From positions 1 through 5,869 of the forward strand of contig JAFVFA010000143.1 of the NCBI GenBank assembly GCA_017475725.1: a DNA stretch of 5,869 nucleotides. Reading direction: 5' to 3'. A program made the translations under genes and the position numbers. Every line of letters starts with the position of its first letter. The stretch's first letter is position 1. Shown piece by piece: positions 5,740-5,869 of this stretch. The notes under the pieces are model-generated. The model saw nothing but the letters and a program-made list of their open reading frames with translations. It was not told the DNA's origin and did not search any database. Source of the stretch: Spirochaetales bacterium. GTDB taxonomy: Bacteria > Spirochaetota > Spirochaetia > Sphaerochaetales > Sphaerochaetaceae.

Positions 5740-5810
5740 GCGGCATTAGCACATCGGTAGTGCGCGAGCTTCCCAAGCTTGTGAGGCGGGTCCGACTCCC
5801 GTATGCCGCT
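5740..5810 (+). tRNA. tRNA-Gly (anticodon CCC)
   Basis: A full cloverleaf of 71 bases. The acceptor GCGGCAT pairs perfectly with ATGCCGC and the discriminator is T. The D stem is GCAC/GTGC with a 7-base loop containing GG. The anticodon stem is CGAGC/GCTTG with loop TTCCCAA, which gives anticodon CCC (reads GGG). The variable loop is TGAG, and the T stem is GCGGG/CCCGT. The T loop is TCCGACT, so the usually invariant T55 (pseudouridine) is C. The 3' CCA is not encoded (TTA follows), so a CCA-adding enzyme is needed. It is a single-gene unit with its own promoter and terminator. Confidence 0.93.
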
Positions 5811-5813
5811 TAG

Positions 5814-5856
5814 AAAAACACATGGGTCATCTTATGATCCGTGTGTTTTTTTATTT
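5814..5856 (+). terminator. Intrinsic (Rho-independent) terminator of the tRNA-Gly transcript
   Basis: A hairpin begins four bases after the tRNA. The arms 5814-5830 and 5834-5850 pair over 17 positions, with two G-T wobbles, around a CTT loop. The right arm ends in a T run that continues as TTATTT. The A run on the left arm could also support termination of leftward transcription. Confidence 0.9.
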
Positions 5857-5869
5857 CTGGAAAAAGGGA

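Noticed and set aside
5657..5776. N-terminal extension of the nuclease by 40 residues
   Set aside because: The added part is antisense to the tRNA gene and covers the candidate nuclease promoter and the tRNA promoter. The basic segment plus membrane anchor from the ATG at 5656 makes a sensible N-terminus.

Overview
The window is ordinary, gene-dense bacterial chromosome, with a GC content a little above half by eye. It holds two divergent gene groups, a convergent nuclease gene, and a tRNA gene with its own promoter and terminator. The lineage is uncertain. The style of the EPSP synthase (an N-terminal SKSQTI motif) and the gene set look spirochaete-like to me (Treponema/Sphaerochaeta relatives), but this is recall of family flavour, not a search result. 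No mobile element, CRISPR array or phage gene is visible.

Left part, minus strand: rimO (ribosomal protein S12 methylthiotransferase) runs leftward into a UvrD/PcrA-type helicase through a 4-base ATGA overlap. The helicase is cut by the left edge. The rimO frame is complete and well conserved except for one in-frame TAG at 915-917, just before the TRAM domain. Sequence on both sides of this codon aligns with one continuous RimO. The codon is therefore a nonsense mutation, an error, a readthrough or recoded codon, or the junction of a split gene. It is the most notable feature here.

Middle, plus strand: a divergent 97-base intergenic region (1938-2034) separates rimO from a tightly packed three-gene group. 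The group is an EPSP synthase (aroA-like) with several altered active-site positions, a 151-residue flavodoxin-like protein, and a CPBP-family membrane protease. The last two genes follow gaps of 9 and 7 bases and have good Shine-Dalgarno sequences.

Right part: a membrane-anchored DNA/RNA non-specific endonuclease runs leftward and overlaps the protease gene tail to tail by 24 bases. Its start lies six bases downstream of a perfect TATAAT, which suggests a leaderless mRNA. Divergent from it is a tRNA-Gly(CCC) gene with a near-consensus sigma-70 promoter and a strong intrinsic terminator. The tRNA has an unusual T-loop and no encoded CCA.

All five protein-gene ends visible in the window use TGA. 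Genes inside operons carry clear Shine-Dalgarno sequences. The first genes of transcription units have candidate -10 boxes almost touching the start codon.
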